Below are positions 1 through 9,128 of a stretch of DNA of 64,000 nucleotides, in pieces. The notes beneath the pieces are model-generated. The model saw only the letters and a list, made by a program, of their open reading frames with translations, had not been told where the DNA came from and searched no databases. The DNA is from Stakelama flava (GTDB lineage: Bacteria; Pseudomonadota; Alphaproteobacteria; Sphingomonadales; Sphingomonadaceae): positions 1 to 64,000 of the forward strand of contig NZ_JAHWZX010000010.1 of NCBI RefSeq assembly GCF_019351405.1, read 5' to 3'. A program made the translations under genes and the position numbers. How positions within the stretch are numbered: the stretch's first letter is position 1; each line of letters opens with the position of its first letter.

Positions 1-225
1 GGCTGTAGTCCGATACCGCGCCAACAACACCACGCCCCCAAAAAGACCGAAGATGCCCGCCATCAGGAGTTGATCCGCTGGTCCGTTCAGGAGGTCCGGC
101 GCATCGCCGTCAAACTCGCTCAACGCCGGATCGAGCCTGCCTGCATCATCGCCTGGTCATGCTGGAGGCGAGTTCATCAAGCCGCAGCAAAACCGGCTCA
201 CCTCAAAACCAAATTGCAACTGTAA
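1..225 (+). CDS. Insertion-sequence transposase, C-terminal fragment (runs off the window start)
   Basis: An open frame enters from the left edge with no start codon and stops with TAA at 223-225, giving about 74 residues. The tail has the pattern EVRRIAVKL, then IIAWSCWRRVHQAAA and a basic end. This WS-x-WRR-x-HQA signature is known to me from the C-termini of DDE transposases of the IS701 type and relatives; the exact IS family is inference. The fragment is rich in Arg, Gln and His, as such tails are. It faces the truncated hydrolase gene on the other strand, so the IS end lies a few bases after its stop, around 225-240. Confidence 0.6.
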   Translation, partial: GCSPIPRQQHHAPKKTEDARHQELIRWSVQEVRRIAVKLAQRRIEPACIIAWSCWRRVHQAAAKPAHLKTKLQL

Positions 226-397
226 TGATAGGCACCCACACATCGAGCCGCTGGTCATGCGTTCCGAACGCCGCGCCCGACACGCTCCGCTTTGCATCCG
301 CCCCGCCACCGGTAACGCTGTCCAGCGTACTAAGCAGCTTCGGCGGCGAACAGGCGGCAAGCAATGCAGCCAGCGCCACCGCCGCAACGCGGCGCAT
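203..397 (-). pseudogene. Alpha/beta-hydrolase-like lipoprotein, truncated by the IS
   Basis: The ATG at 397 overlaps the stop of scoB (ATGA), so this was the last gene of the sco operon. The start encodes a classic lipoprotein signal (ALAALLAAC, lipidated Cys at residue 16), followed by SPPKLLSTLDSV and a stretch ending HDQRLDVWVP. That last motif resembles the first beta strand of exported carboxylesterase-like alpha/beta hydrolases. The frame then runs into the insertion sequence and stops at 203 after only 64 residues, so the catalytic part is missing from this window. The hydrolase assignment rests on the short N-terminus only. Confidence 0.5.
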
Positions 398-1032
398 CAG
401 CGGTCGAACTTCGCCGTGGTCTTGGCTGCGACTTCCTCCGCCGTGACGCCGTCGGCAAGCTCGACCAGCTTGAACGCGCTGTCATGGTCCGGCCGCTGGA
501 AAACGCACAGATCAGTTATGATCATATCGACGACATTCTTGCCGGTCAGCGGCAGGGTGCATTCGGGAATGAACTTCGGATCGCCATGTTTGGAGGTGTG
601 CTCCATCACCACGATGATCTTCTTGACGCCCGCGACCAGGTCCATCGCGCCGCCCATCCCCTTGATCATTTTGCCGGGAATCATCCAGTTGGCGATATCG
701 CCATTTTCAGCGACTTCCATCGCGCCCAGCACGGCAAGGTCGATATGCCCGCCGCGGATCATGGCGAAACTGGTCGCGCTGTCGAAATAGACCGTGCGGT
801 CGAGTTCGCTTACCGTCTGCTTGCCCGCATTGATCAGGTCAGGGTCTTCCTCACCCGCCAGCGGAAAGGGACCGATGCCCAGCATCCCGTTTTCCGATTG
901 CAGCGTCACGTCCACCCCGTCGGGGATATGGTTGGCGACCAGCGTCGGAATGCCGATACCGAGATTGACGTAAAAGCCGTCCTCCAGCTCCTTCGCGGCG
1001 CGCGCCGCCATTTGGTCGCGAGTCCAGGCCAT
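397..1032 (-). CDS. scoB: Succinyl-CoA:3-ketoacid CoA transferase, beta subunit
   Basis: With ScoA this cytoplasmic enzyme moves CoA from succinyl-CoA to acetoacetate (or similar 3-oxoacids), feeding ketone bodies into acetyl-CoA. The 211-residue protein has the family motif [13 protein letters not shown] near residues 45-57, with Glu47 matching the catalytic glutamate that forms the enzyme-CoA thioester. Length is normal for a separate beta subunit. The ATG at 1030-1032 follows the acid phosphatase stop by two bases, so the two are co-translated. Its own stop overlaps the ATG of the broken hydrolase gene. Confidence 0.93.
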   Translation of the reverse strand: MAWTRDQMAARAAKELEDGFYVNLGIGIPTLVANHIPDGVDVTLQSENGMLGIGPFPLAGEEDPDLINAGKQTVSELDRTVYFDSATSFAMIRGGHIDLAVLGAMEVAENGDIANWMIPGKMIKGMGGAMDLVAGVKKIIVVMEHTSKHGDPKFIPECTLPLTGKNVVDMIITDLCVFQRPDHDSAFKLVELADGVTAEEVAAKTTAKFDR

Positions 1033-1034
1033 AG

Positions 1035-1931
1035 CTACTCCTTGCTGCCGGAGGTCCGGGGACTCCAGCGTTTATCGGTCGGGAAGATGTCGTTGACGCC
1101 GCCTTTCAGCGACGATCCGTAAACCGGGTTGGGGAGAAGAAACCAGCCCTTGCCCCAAAGTGCTGCGATCGCAGGCGAAGACGCCGCCGCGCGGCGCTCA
1201 CCCACCGAAAGCGAGGGCGCTTCGAACAGATCGCTAAAATCGCCAAGCTGGTCACCCACCATCGCGATTACGCAATAGCGCGACGCGATCGTGGCGCGGC
1301 GGCCATCCTTGCCATGCTCCCCCGCCGCTTTTGTGAACAGCGTCTTGCCCGGCACCGCAGGACCAAGCCCCGCGCGGTCGAGCATCGCACCGGTGGCATC
1401 GGCATTCGCGGTCGAACGGTTGGTGTTGAAAATCACCGTGACCCCGTGCGCGCGCGCGCTGTTCAGCGCCTCTGCCACGCCGGGGACCGGAGCGACCTTG
1501 TCGCCGCCGGTCTGTTCCCACTCGCTCCAGCGTTCGGGGGTGAAGGCATTCCCCGCCGCCGCGTCCGATTCGAAGCCGAGGTTGAGCAGCGTGGTTTCAT
1601 CGACATCGAGCACGATTGCCACCGGCCGACCGGCTTTACATTCGCGCCATTGCGGATCGGCGAGCGTCGCACCGGGGGCAAGCAGCGCAGAACGCACCGG
1701 CTGGCCGCTTTCATACCGCTCGACACTATCAAGAACATAGTCGGTAAGGCCCGCATAGGCCTGCCGCGAAAGCGCTGCCGCCTCACCCGATCCGTACAGG
1801 AATTGCATCGCCGGCGGCACGGAGGCGGCGGCAGGCTGCGCCGCCGGCTCGCTGACCGACGTGGCGGTGGAGGCGCAGCCGGCCAGCAGCAATGCCGCGA
1901 CCGGCACCGTAACGCCAATCCGGATGCTCAC
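1035..1931 (-). CDS. HAD-superfamily acid phosphatase lipoprotein (class B / e(P4)-like)
   Basis: A 298-residue lipoprotein of the HAD subfamily IIIB acid phosphatases, expected to remove phosphate from nucleotides or other phosphomonoesters at the cell envelope. Residues 1-19 form a signal with lipobox LLAGC (Cys19). The nucleophile motif DVDETTLLN is at about 109-117, IFNTNR is the second HAD motif, and [11 protein letters not shown] supplies the acidic metal-binding motif. The start is GTG (1929-1931), overlapping the scoA stop as GTGA. Sitting between the two CoA-transferase subunits is odd, because nothing in the CoA-transfer reaction needs an exported phosphatase. Confidence 0.85.
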   Translation of the reverse strand: MSIRIGVTVPVAALLLAGCASTATSVSEPAAQPAAASVPPAMQFLYGSGEAAALSRQAYAGLTDYVLDSVERYESGQPVRSALLAPGATLADPQWRECKAGRPVAIVLDVDETTLLNLGFESDAAAGNAFTPERWSEWEQTGGDKVAPVPGVAEALNSARAHGVTVIFNTNRSTANADATGAMLDRAGLGPAVPGKTLFTKAAGEHGKDGRRATIASRYCVIAMVGDQLGDFSDLFEAPSLSVGERRAAASSPAIAALWGKGWFLLPNPVYGSSLKGGVNDIFPTDKRWSPRTSGSKE

Positions 1932-2635
1932 GCCGCCTCGCGCTCGCGAACCGTGCGGAACTCGATCTTCTTGTCATAGGGCGCGCCGACGATCATCCGG
2001 TTGACGTAAATGCTGGGCAGATGAATCTGATCGGGGTCGAGGGTGCCGGTCGGCACCACTTCCTCAACCTCGGCGATGCAGACCTTGCCCGCCGTCGCCA
2101 TCGGCAGGTTGAAGTTGCGCGCTGTCTTACGGAAGATCAGGTTCCCTGCCTCGTCGGCCTTCCATCCCTTCACGATGGCGATATCGGCGACAATGCCGCG
2201 TTCGAGGATATACTCCTCGCCATCGAACTGCTTCACTTCCTTGCCCTCGGCAATCTGGGTGCCGACGCCGGTCTTGGTATAGAAGCCGGGAATGCCGGCA
2301 CCGCCCGCGCGGCAGCGCTCGGCCAGCGTCCCCTGCGGGCAGAATTCAACCTCCAGTTCGCCCGACAGGAACTGCCGCTCGAACTCCTTGTTTTCGCCGA
2401 CATAGGAGGAGATCATCTTCTTCACCTGCTTCGAACGAAGCAGCTTGCCCAGCCCTTCGTTATCGATGCCGGCATTGTTGCTGGCGATGGTCAGGTCCTT
2501 CGTCCCCGCCGCCTGGATCGCATCGATCAGCCGTTCGGGAATGCCGCACAGTCCGAAGCCGCCCGCACAGATCATCATGCCGTCGAAAAGAAGGCCGTCC
2601 AGCGCCGCCTGAGCATCGGGATACAGCTTCTTCAT
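1928..2635 (-). CDS. scoA: Succinyl-CoA:3-ketoacid CoA transferase, alpha subunit
   Basis: Alpha subunit of the two-part 3-oxoacid CoA transferase. The 235-residue product has the CoA-transferase family I glycine-rich motif [10 protein letters not shown] near residues 25-34 and the usual LTIASNNAG segment. I chose ATG at 2635 (MKKLYPDA), with GGAG about 10 bases upstream; a TTG at 2653 would add six residues. It heads an operon scoA - phosphatase - scoB - hydrolase in which every junction is an overlap or a two-base gap. Confidence 0.93.
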   Translation of the reverse strand: MKKLYPDAQAALDGLLFDGMMICAGGFGLCGIPERLIDAIQAAGTKDLTIASNNAGIDNEGLGKLLRSKQVKKMISSYVGENKEFERQFLSGELEVEFCPQGTLAERCRAGGAGIPGFYTKTGVGTQIAEGKEVKQFDGEEYILERGIVADIAIVKGWKADEAGNLIFRKTARNFNLPMATAGKVCIAEVEEVVPTGTLDPDQIHLPSIYVNRMIVGAPYDKKIEFRTVREREAA

Positions 2636-2803
2636 GGCATCGAATCTCCGCAATATGGTTCGCCCTGACCAAAGCGATTACGCGGGCGGGCCATGGGGGG
2701 TCAAGCAGCCGGACCGGCGTTCAGCTTTTCGCCCGGCGCGCATCGCGCGAAGCGACCGCGCCGCCCTTTGCTCCCCGCGCGCCAGCCGCTAGACCTGCTT
2801 TCC

Positions 2804-4459
2804 ATGACCGAAAAACGCAGCGGCGGACGTATCCTTACCGACAACCTTCTGGCGCAAGGGTGCGACCGGATTTTCCACGTTCCCGGCGAAAGTTTCCTCG
2901 CCGTGCTCGACGCGCTGCACGATACGCCCGCCATCGATCTTGTCACCTGCCGTCAGGAAGGGGGCGCTGCCTTCATGGCCTGTGCCGATGGCGCGCTGAT
3001 CGGCAAGCCGGGCGTCTGCTTCGTCACGCGCGGCCCCGGCGCGACCAATGCCAGCATCGGGGTGCATGTCGCGATGCAGGATTCGATCCCCATGCTGTTG
3101 TTCATCGGCGATGTCGACCGGTCGATGCGCGGGCGCGAAGGGTTTCAGGAAATCGACTTTCCCGCGATGTTCGCCCCGATCTCCAAATGGGCGACGCGGA
3201 TCGAGGACGCGGCGCGTATTCCCGAATATGTCGCGCGCGCCTGGCGGGTGGCGACCGGAGGCCGACCCGGCCCGGTGGTCATCGCGCTTCCCGAAGACAT
3301 GCTGAAAGATCGGGTAACGGCAACCGACCGGCCGCGCCTTGCAACGCCGCAGCGTGGGCTGGACCCAGATGCACTGACTCCGATGCTCGATTTGCTGCGC
3401 ACCGCCGAACGACCGGTGGCGATCATCGGCGGCGCCGGGTGGGACGCCGCGACCGGCGAAGCGTTCGACGCCTTTGCGCGCGGCTGGGGCCTGCCGGTCG
3501 CGGGCGCGTTCCGGCGACAGGACGCAATCTCGAACACATCGCCCGTCTGGGCGGGCAATCTCGGCTATGGCCCCAACCCACGGCTGGTCGAACGCGTGAA
3601 GCAGGCTGACCTGATCCTTGCCATCGGCGCGCGACTGGGGGAGGCAACGACCGACGGCTATTCGCTGATCACACCCGACCATCCCGGCCAGACGCTGGTT
3701 CATGTGCATCCCGATGCGAACGAAATTGACAGCGTATATCGCACCGACCTCGCAATCGTCGCGGGCATGGCCGATTTCGCCGCTGCGCTCGCAGCGACCG
3801 AGCCGCCGTCCGCTCCGCATCCTGCGGCAGCGCAGGCGAATGGCGAATGGCGCAAATGGTCGACACCAGCCCTGCGCGAAGGCGTCGCGCTCGATCTGGG
3901 CCAGTGCGTCGCCGCGATGCGCGAACGGCTGACGCCGGACGATACGATCATCTGCAACGGCGCGGGCAATTTTTCCGCCTGGTGGCACCGCTATTGGCGA
4001 TATGGCCATCTCGGCACGCAATTGGCGCCAACCGCGGGCGCGATGGGCTATGGCGTCCCGGCGGCGGTGGCGGCGGCGCTTCGGCGCCCGGAAAAGACTG
4101 CGATAGCGCTGGCCGGGGACGGCGATTTTCTGATGAACGGGCAGGAGCTCGCCACCGCGGCGCAGCATGGCGCGAACCTGCTGGTGATCCTGATCGACAA
4201 TGGCGGCTATGGCACGATCCGGATGCATCAGGAGCGCGAATATCCCGAGCGCGTGAGTGGCACGGCGCTCGCAAATCCCGACTTTTCGGCGCTAACGCGC
4301 GCGTATGGCGGCTGGGCGGAAAGCGTGGAGCGTACCGAACAATTCGCCCCCGCGCTCGATCGCGCACTGTCCCGAAACGGCATCCGCCTGATCCATTGCC
4401 GGACCGACATGGAGTATATCAATCCGGCGACCACAATCGCAAAAATGCGGGTAAATTAG
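2804..4459 (+). CDS. Thiamine-diphosphate-dependent enzyme, acetolactate-synthase-like
   Basis: A 551-residue member of the acetolactate synthase/benzoylformate decarboxylase fold. The N-terminal domain carries the activating glutamate (CRQEGGAAF, Glu52), a middle domain binds FAD or is structural, and the C-terminal domain has the ThDP/Mg motif GDGDFLMN at about 437-444 ending in the DNGGYGTIR segment. No regulatory small subunit (IlvN-like) is next to it, so a catabolic 2-oxoacid enzyme, such as an oxalyl-CoA or glyoxylate carboligase relative, is as likely as branched-chain synthesis. The upstream extension (to 2693) is low-complexity, so the ATG at 2804 is preferred although no clear ribosome site is visible. 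Confidence 0.8.
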   Translation: MTEKRSGGRILTDNLLAQGCDRIFHVPGESFLAVLDALHDTPAIDLVTCRQEGGAAFMACADGALIGKPGVCFVTRGPGATNASIGVHVAMQDSIPMLLFIGDVDRSMRGREGFQEIDFPAMFAPISKWATRIEDAARIPEYVARAWRVATGGRPGPVVIALPEDMLKDRVTATDRPRLATPQRGLDPDALTPMLDLLRTAERPVAIIGGAGWDAATGEAFDAFARGWGLPVAGAFRRQDAISNTSPVWAGNLGYGPNPRLVERVKQADLILAIGARLGEATTDGYSLITPDHPGQTLVHVHPDANEIDSVYRTDLAIVAGMADFAAALAATEPPSAPHPAAAQANGEWRKWSTPALREGVALDLGQCVAAMRERLTPDDTIICNGAGNFSAWWHRYWRYGHLGTQLAPTAGAMGYGVPAAVAAALRRPEKTAIALAGDGDFLMNGQELATAAQHGANLLVILIDNGGYGTIRMHQEREYPERVSGTALANPDFSALTRAYGGWAESVERTEQFAPALDRALSRNGIRLIHCRTDMEYINPATTIAKMRVN

Positions 4460-4502
4460 CGCACACCGCTTGCGATCGCGCGGGTACGCAAACAAACGAA
4501 AA

Positions 4503-4540
4503 CCGCCGCGCTGAACACCTTTCGGCATCCCACGCGGCGG
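4503..4540. terminator. Possible terminator hairpin between two convergent genes
   Basis: An 8-bp inverted repeat CCGCCGCG / CGCGGCGG is flanked by an A-run and ATTT. It lies after the + strand ThDP enzyme and before the end of the minus-strand CsbD gene, so it could stop transcription from either side. The loop is long (22 bases). Confidence 0.35.
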
Positions 4541-4583
4541 ATTTCATCGATCCCCGGCATACCGGGGGGCAATAGGAGACGAC

Positions 4584-4754
4584 TTAGATATCGTCGCCCA
4601 GCGCGCCCTTCACCTTACCGGCGAATTGCTGCGCCTTACCCTTGCCTTCCTGCGCCGCGCCTTCTTCGCGCGTCGCGGGGTCGTTGGACTGCTGCTTCAG
4701 CTTACCCGCTGCTTCATTGGCATTGCCTTTGATTTTGTCGGTCAGTTCACCCAT
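4584..4754 (-). CDS. CsbD-like stress-response protein
   Basis: A 56-residue hydrophilic protein starting MGELTDKIKGNANEAAGKL and rich in Lys, Gly, Ala and Glu with no hydrophobic core. This matches the CsbD/YjbJ family, small abundant proteins induced in stationary phase or general stress; their biochemical role is unknown. AGGAG lies upstream of the ATG (4752-4754). It stands alone, preceded by a 170-base gap (4755-4925) containing short GC-rich inverted repeats but no recognisable gene. Confidence 0.85.
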   Translation of the reverse strand: MGELTDKIKGNANEAAGKLKQQSNDPATREEGAAQEGKGKAQQFAGKVKGALGDDI

Positions 4755-4925
4755 GACAGGTCTCCTTCGAACTACAGGTGCAAAAAGCGCAACCTGTTGA
4801 TTTAATTGTTCTTGAAGAACGCGCAGGGGGACATCGCGTTCCCCTTGCCGTCATTCGGTTCGTCGCATCGCCCTTCGCTTCGTCGCGAACCAATCCGGCA
4901 AGAGCGGCGTGCTAAGCCGCTACTG

Positions 4926-6158
4926 TCATCCGTTTCGTGCGCGCAGCTGGCGAAACATTATGCGCAGATCGTCCACAACCGCCGACGGATTTTCATAATA
5001 GCCGAAATGGCCACCTCTTTCGTGTGCGTTGAGAAACACGGTGTTGAAAAAGTCGGCGCGCGGCCCGTTTTGGAAAAGCTTCACACGATCCGCAGTGGCC
5101 ACACCGGCGGGGTTTTCGCCGCCAAGGAAACTGATGCCGACCGGTGCCTCTACCACGGGGTGTCGGTCGTGCGATGGTGCCCAGGGCGCGCGCGCCGCAT
5201 CTGCATAGGCGCGCATCGACGAACCGGCGGTGCCGCTCGCCCAGTATATCGTGGCGTTGGCCAGCATATGTTCGGTCGGGAAAACGCGTTCGGGATCGCC
5301 GGTGACGCGCCCCGTTTCGTCGCGGGTATCGCCCCATGCGCGCCAACGTTCGAGCAGCCAGGCAAGCAGGCCGACAGGCGAATCGTTAAGCGCATAGGCA
5401 AGCGTCTGCGGATCGAGCACATGCACCGCGAAATGCGCGGCGAACTTTGTCACGCCCGGCGGCACCGCCGCTCCGCTGTCCCATGCCCGCGCGGCAACGT
5501 TCCACGGCATTTTCCCGCCGAACTGGTCGAGCAGCATCGGGTGCATCAGATGTGCCCCGATCAACGTATCGGCGTATTTATGGCCCAGTTGTGACGCGAT
5601 CAGCGCGCCCCAGTCGCCGCCGCTCGCCCCGTACCGGGAATAGCCGAGCACGTCATGCATCAGCCGGTGCCACAAATCGGCAATCTGCCAGAAGGTCAGC
5701 CCCGCGCGCGGCACGGGGCCGGAAAATCCGTATCCCGGCAGCGACGGGATCACCAGATCGAATGCATCTGCCGGGTCGCCGCCAAACGCTTCCGGATCGC
5801 TTAAAGGCCCGATCACGCGCGCCATGTCCCAGAACGACCATGGCCAGCCATGGGTCAGGATCAGCGGCGTCGGCGACGGCCCCTTTCCGCGCACGTGCAG
5901 ATAATGGATCGGAATGCCGTCAATTTCGACGATCCAGTTGGGATAGGCATTGATTCGCGCTTCGACCGCGCGCCAGTCGAATTCCTCCGACCATATCCTC
6001 GCCAGACCGCGCAGATAATCAGCCTGCACGCCATAGGACCAGTCGGCATTGCCCGGATCGTCGGGCCATCGCGTCGCGCGCACCCGCGCCGCCAGATCGG
6101 TTAGCGTGCTTTCCGGAACATGGACGGTATGGCGCACCGGTGATGGGCTGTCGGTCAT
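4926..6158 (-). CDS. Epoxide hydrolase, EHN-domain type
   Basis: An alpha/beta hydrolase of 410 residues that opens epoxides to diols with water. Residues about 7-115 are the EHN cap typical of juvenile-hormone and microsomal-type epoxide hydrolases, the oxyanion motif HGWP is at 103-106, and the nucleophile is Asp182 in GASGGDWG. The general-base histidine is in GGHFGYYE near residue 384. The ATG at 6158 is 16 bases after the TusA-like gene, so they probably share a transcript with der. The natural substrate cannot be read from sequence. Confidence 0.88.
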   Translation of the reverse strand: MTDSPSPVRHTVHVPESTLTDLAARVRATRWPDDPGNADWSYGVQADYLRGLARIWSEEFDWRAVEARINAYPNWIVEIDGIPIHYLHVRGKGPSPTPLILTHGWPWSFWDMARVIGPLSDPEAFGGDPADAFDLVIPSLPGYGFSGPVPRAGLTFWQIADLWHRLMHDVLGYSRYGASGGDWGALIASQLGHKYADTLIGAHLMHPMLLDQFGGKMPWNVAARAWDSGAAVPPGVTKFAAHFAVHVLDPQTLAYALNDSPVGLLAWLLERWRAWGDTRDETGRVTGDPERVFPTEHMLANATIYWASGTAGSSMRAYADAARAPWAPSHDRHPVVEAPVGISFLGGENPAGVATADRVKLFQNGPRADFFNTVFLNAHERGGHFGYYENPSAVVDDLRIMFRQLRARNG

Positions 6159-6174
6159 TTGCGGGTCACTCTCC

Positions 6175-6393
6175 TTATGTCGATGCGCGCTCTTGCGGCA
6201 GGATGCGGAAGCGGTGGGAGCCGAGTTGCTCGATCGTCGCGCCTGCTGCCTTTGCCACCTGTTCCAGCTCGCGCGCGGCGGCCGGATCATCGGCATCGAT
6301 TTCCACCGGCCCGTTCCCGTCGCGCAGCAACCGGGCGAGGCGAATCGCCGGCCAGGGACAGCGCATGCCGCGCGCGTCAATTCGCCGGATCAA
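6175..6393 (-). CDS. TusA-like sulfur-carrier protein
   Basis: A 72-residue protein with the SirA/TusA signature GMRCPWP near its start, where Cys12 would carry persulfide sulfur, followed by the alternating beta-alpha pattern ending in a RFRIL strand. TusA proteins pass sulfur to tRNA thiolation or molybdenum-cofactor routes; which one is served here is not visible. It starts with TTG at 6391-6393, overlapping the stop of der (TTGA), and no better start precedes the CPWP motif. Confidence 0.78.
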   Translation of the reverse strand: MIRRIDARGMRCPWPAIRLARLLRDGNGPVEIDADDPAAARELEQVAKAAGATIEQLGSHRFRILPQERAST

Positions 6394-7745
6394 TCGCGAT
6401 CCCGATCAAAGGGATTGCGCGACGCGCGCACCGTCAGGCGCACCGGCACGCCGTCAAAGCCGAATTCGCGCCGGATGCCGTTGACCAGATAGCGTTTATA
6501 GCTTTCAGGAAGCTGATCGACTCGCGTGCCGAACAAAACGAAACTGGGCGGACGCGTCTTTGCCTGAGTCAGATAACGCGGCTTGATTCGCTTGCCGCCC
6601 GGAGCGGGGGGCGGATTTTCGGCCATTGCGCGTTCGAACCAGCGGTTGAGCGCACCGGTCGACACGCGGCGCGACCATGCATCGCGCGTTTCGAACCCGA
6701 CCTTGACCAGCGTGTCGACGCCCTTTCCGGTGGCGGCGGAGACGGTGAGCACCGTGATTCCCTTCGCCTGCGCCAGTCCTTCCTCCAGCGCCGCCTTCAC
6801 CCCGTTGAACAGGCTGCTGGCGTCCTGCGCCACGTCCCATTTGTTGATCGCGATGATCAGCGCCCTGCCCTCTTGCAGGACATTGTCGGCGATTTTCAGG
6901 TCCTGAAGCTCCAGCCCCTTGGTCGCGTCGAGCAGCAGCACGACCACTTCAGCGAAATTCACCGCGCGCAGCGCATCGGCGACCGACAATTTTTCCAGCT
7001 TTTCCTGCACCCGCGCGCGCTTACGCATGCCCGCGGTGTCGATCAGCCGGACCGGGCGGCCCTGCCATTCCCAGTCGATCGCGATCGAATCGCGCGTAAT
7101 CCCTGCTTCCGGGCCGGTCAGCAGCCGGTTCTGTCCCAGCATCCGGTTGATCAGCGTCGATTTGCCCGCATTCGGTCGGCCGACGATCGCCAGTTTCAGC
7201 GGTGGATCGCCTTCCGCTTCCTCCGCCGCGTCGATCTCCGCCTGAACCCGCTCGACATGCGGCAACAGCGCTTCGAACAGGTCGGCGACCCCGTCGCCAT
7301 GTTCGGCGGACAATTGCACCGGATCGCCCATACCCAGCGCCAGCGATTCGAGCACGCCCGATTCGCCCGCGCGCCCTTCGGCCTTGTTCGCGCCCAGAAT
7401 GACCGGGGTGGCGGATGCGCGCAGCCAGCGGGCGATTTCCTCATCCAGCGGCGTAATCCCGGCGCGCGCGTCGATCAGGAACAGCGCGACATCGGCGTCG
7501 GCCACCGCCGCCTCGGTCTGCTGGCGCATACGGCCGGGCAGTGACTGCGCATCCTCATCCTCATACCCGGCGGTGTCGATGACGCGAAAGTCGAGGCCAA
7601 GCAGATGCGCCTCGCCCTCACGCCGGTCGCGGGTCACCCCCGGCTGATCGTCGACCAGCGCCAGGCGTTTTCCCACCAGCCGGTTGAACAGCGTGGATTT
7701 GCCCACATTGGGGCGTCCGATAATGGCGACGACGGGTAACGGCAT
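6390..7745 (-). CDS. der: Ribosome biogenesis GTPase Der (EngA)
   Basis: A 451-residue essential GTPase with two G domains in tandem, a hallmark of Der. GRPNVGKST is at 10-18 with DTAG and NKAE downstream, then a second set GRPNAGKST (about 186-194), DTAGMRKR and NKWD, and a C-terminal KH-like domain. It helps assemble the 50S subunit. The gene is followed by tusA-like and preceded by bamB at a 57-base gap, an order (yfgM-bamB-der) also found in gammaproteobacteria. Confidence 0.97.
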   Translation of the reverse strand: MPLPVVAIIGRPNVGKSTLFNRLVGKRLALVDDQPGVTRDRREGEAHLLGLDFRVIDTAGYEDEDAQSLPGRMRQQTEAAVADADVALFLIDARAGITPLDEEIARWLRASATPVILGANKAEGRAGESGVLESLALGMGDPVQLSAEHGDGVADLFEALLPHVERVQAEIDAAEEAEGDPPLKLAIVGRPNAGKSTLINRMLGQNRLLTGPEAGITRDSIAIDWEWQGRPVRLIDTAGMRKRARVQEKLEKLSVADALRAVNFAEVVVLLLDATKGLELQDLKIADNVLQEGRALIIAINKWDVAQDASSLFNGVKAALEEGLAQAKGITVLTVSAATGKGVDTLVKVGFETRDAWSRRVSTGALNRWFERAMAENPPPAPGGKRIKPRYLTQAKTRPPSFVLFGTRVDQLPESYKRYLVNGIRREFGFDGVPVRLTVRASRNPFDRDRD

Positions 7746-7802
7746 GGGGCGGTCCTAAACGATTACGCGCCGTGCTTCACGCGCCTTTCGCCGATGCGGG
7801 GA

Positions 7803-9128
7803 TCAGCGAAAGGCGGTGATGCGGCCGTCGTTCGACAGGGTGAAGAGCATGTTGTTCGCGACAACGGGCGGCAGGCTGAACGAATCGCCGACATCGCGCA
7901 TCGCGTCGACGGTCCCGCTTTGCGGATCGACGCTGGTCATCGCGCCGCGGCTGCTGACCACATACAGGCGGCTGCCCGCCATGACCGGTCCCGACCAGTA
8001 GATCGGATCCTTCTTTTTCTTTTCGTTGCGATAGCCGGGAAGCTGCGCGATCCAGCGCACCTTGCCGCTGTCGCGCGCGATGCACAGTAATTTGGCGTCG
8101 TTGGACATCACATAGATCCAGTTGCCCGCGACCCACGGCGTCTTGGTGCCCGCGATATTCTGTTCCCACAGCCGCCGGCCGCTCAATATGTCGAGCGCGA
8201 CCATGCGGCCGCCTTCACCGATGGCGAAAACCTGATCATCGTCGATCACCGGATCGGCGTCGATATCGGCCAGCGAGGACACCGAAGTGGAAATCGTCGT
8301 GCGCGACAGCGTGTCCCCCCACAGCGTCGCGCCGTTTTCGTAGCGATAGGCGTTCAGTTCGCCGGAGGAGAACCCCGCCACCACCGATCCGCGTCCCGCG
8401 GCCGGAGCGGCAACCCCGAACACGCCCTGCGATTCGAGCGAGCCGGACTGGTTCCAGCTCACCTCCCCCGTCTGCTGCGACAGCGCGAACAGCTGATTGT
8501 CCTGGCTGATCACATAGACATTGCCGTTGGCGATCGTCGGCGCGCCGCGAAGCGGGCCGCCCGGCTTCTGACGCCACACAATGGCGCCGTCCTCGGCATT
8601 CATCGCAACGACATCGCCCATGCCGTTGGTGGCGTACAGCTGACCGTCCTGATAGCTGACCCCGCCACCGAACAGCACGCGCGAACCCTGCTGCGCCTCG
8701 GTAGCGGTCGACTTGGTCCAGCGCTCGGCACCGGTCGCGGCGTCCAGGCTGTGCACCTTGCCGTCGGTGTCCATGACGTACATCGTGCCGTTGACGACGA
8801 TCGGCGCCGCGGCCAGCCTTGCCCGGCTGGAATTGCCCGCAATCATGGCGGTCCATGCGGTGTTCAGCTGATCGCCCAGCGCAAGATTGCCCATGACCTT
8901 CGCCGCATTGCCGCCCGACTGGGTCCAGTCGGGATTGGCGACCGGAGCGGGCACCGTCACCGGTACGCTGGCGATCGTTTCATCTGCTGCGATGCTGCTT
9001 TCGGACGAAAGCACGGGAACGCGCTCGCCCAGTACCGGGGTCGCCTTCTTACCGTCGCCACCAAAAATGCCGCAGCCGCAAAGCGCGGTGAGCGCCAATA
9101 TCGCGGCGGAAGTCCTGAACGTCGTCAT
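7803..9128 (-). CDS. bamB: Outer-membrane assembly lipoprotein BamB
   Basis: A 441-residue lipoprotein (signal ending at Cys19 in LTALCGC) that forms a PQQ-type beta propeller and helps BamA insert beta-barrel proteins into the outer membrane. Repeated blades are visible as patterns such as VHSLDAATGAERW, VVAMNAEDGAIVW and LFALSQQTGEVSW. A Pro/Val-rich linker follows the lipid anchor before the propeller starts near residue 65. It overlaps the upstream yfgM-like gene by four bases (ATGA), so the two are coupled. Confidence 0.93.
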   Translation of the reverse strand: MTTFRTSAAILALTALCGCGIFGGDGKKATPVLGERVPVLSSESSIAADETIASVPVTVPAPVANPDWTQSGGNAAKVMGNLALGDQLNTAWTAMIAGNSSRARLAAAPIVVNGTMYVMDTDGKVHSLDAATGAERWTKSTATEAQQGSRVLFGGGVSYQDGQLYATNGMGDVVAMNAEDGAIVWRQKPGGPLRGAPTIANGNVYVISQDNQLFALSQQTGEVSWNQSGSLESQGVFGVAAPAAGRGSVVAGFSSGELNAYRYENGATLWGDTLSRTTISTSVSSLADIDADPVIDDDQVFAIGEGGRMVALDILSGRRLWEQNIAGTKTPWVAGNWIYVMSNDAKLLCIARDSGKVRWIAQLPGYRNEKKKKDPIYWSGPVMAGSRLYVVSSRGAMTSVDPQSGTVDAMRDVGDSFSLPPVVANNMLFTLSNDGRITAFR

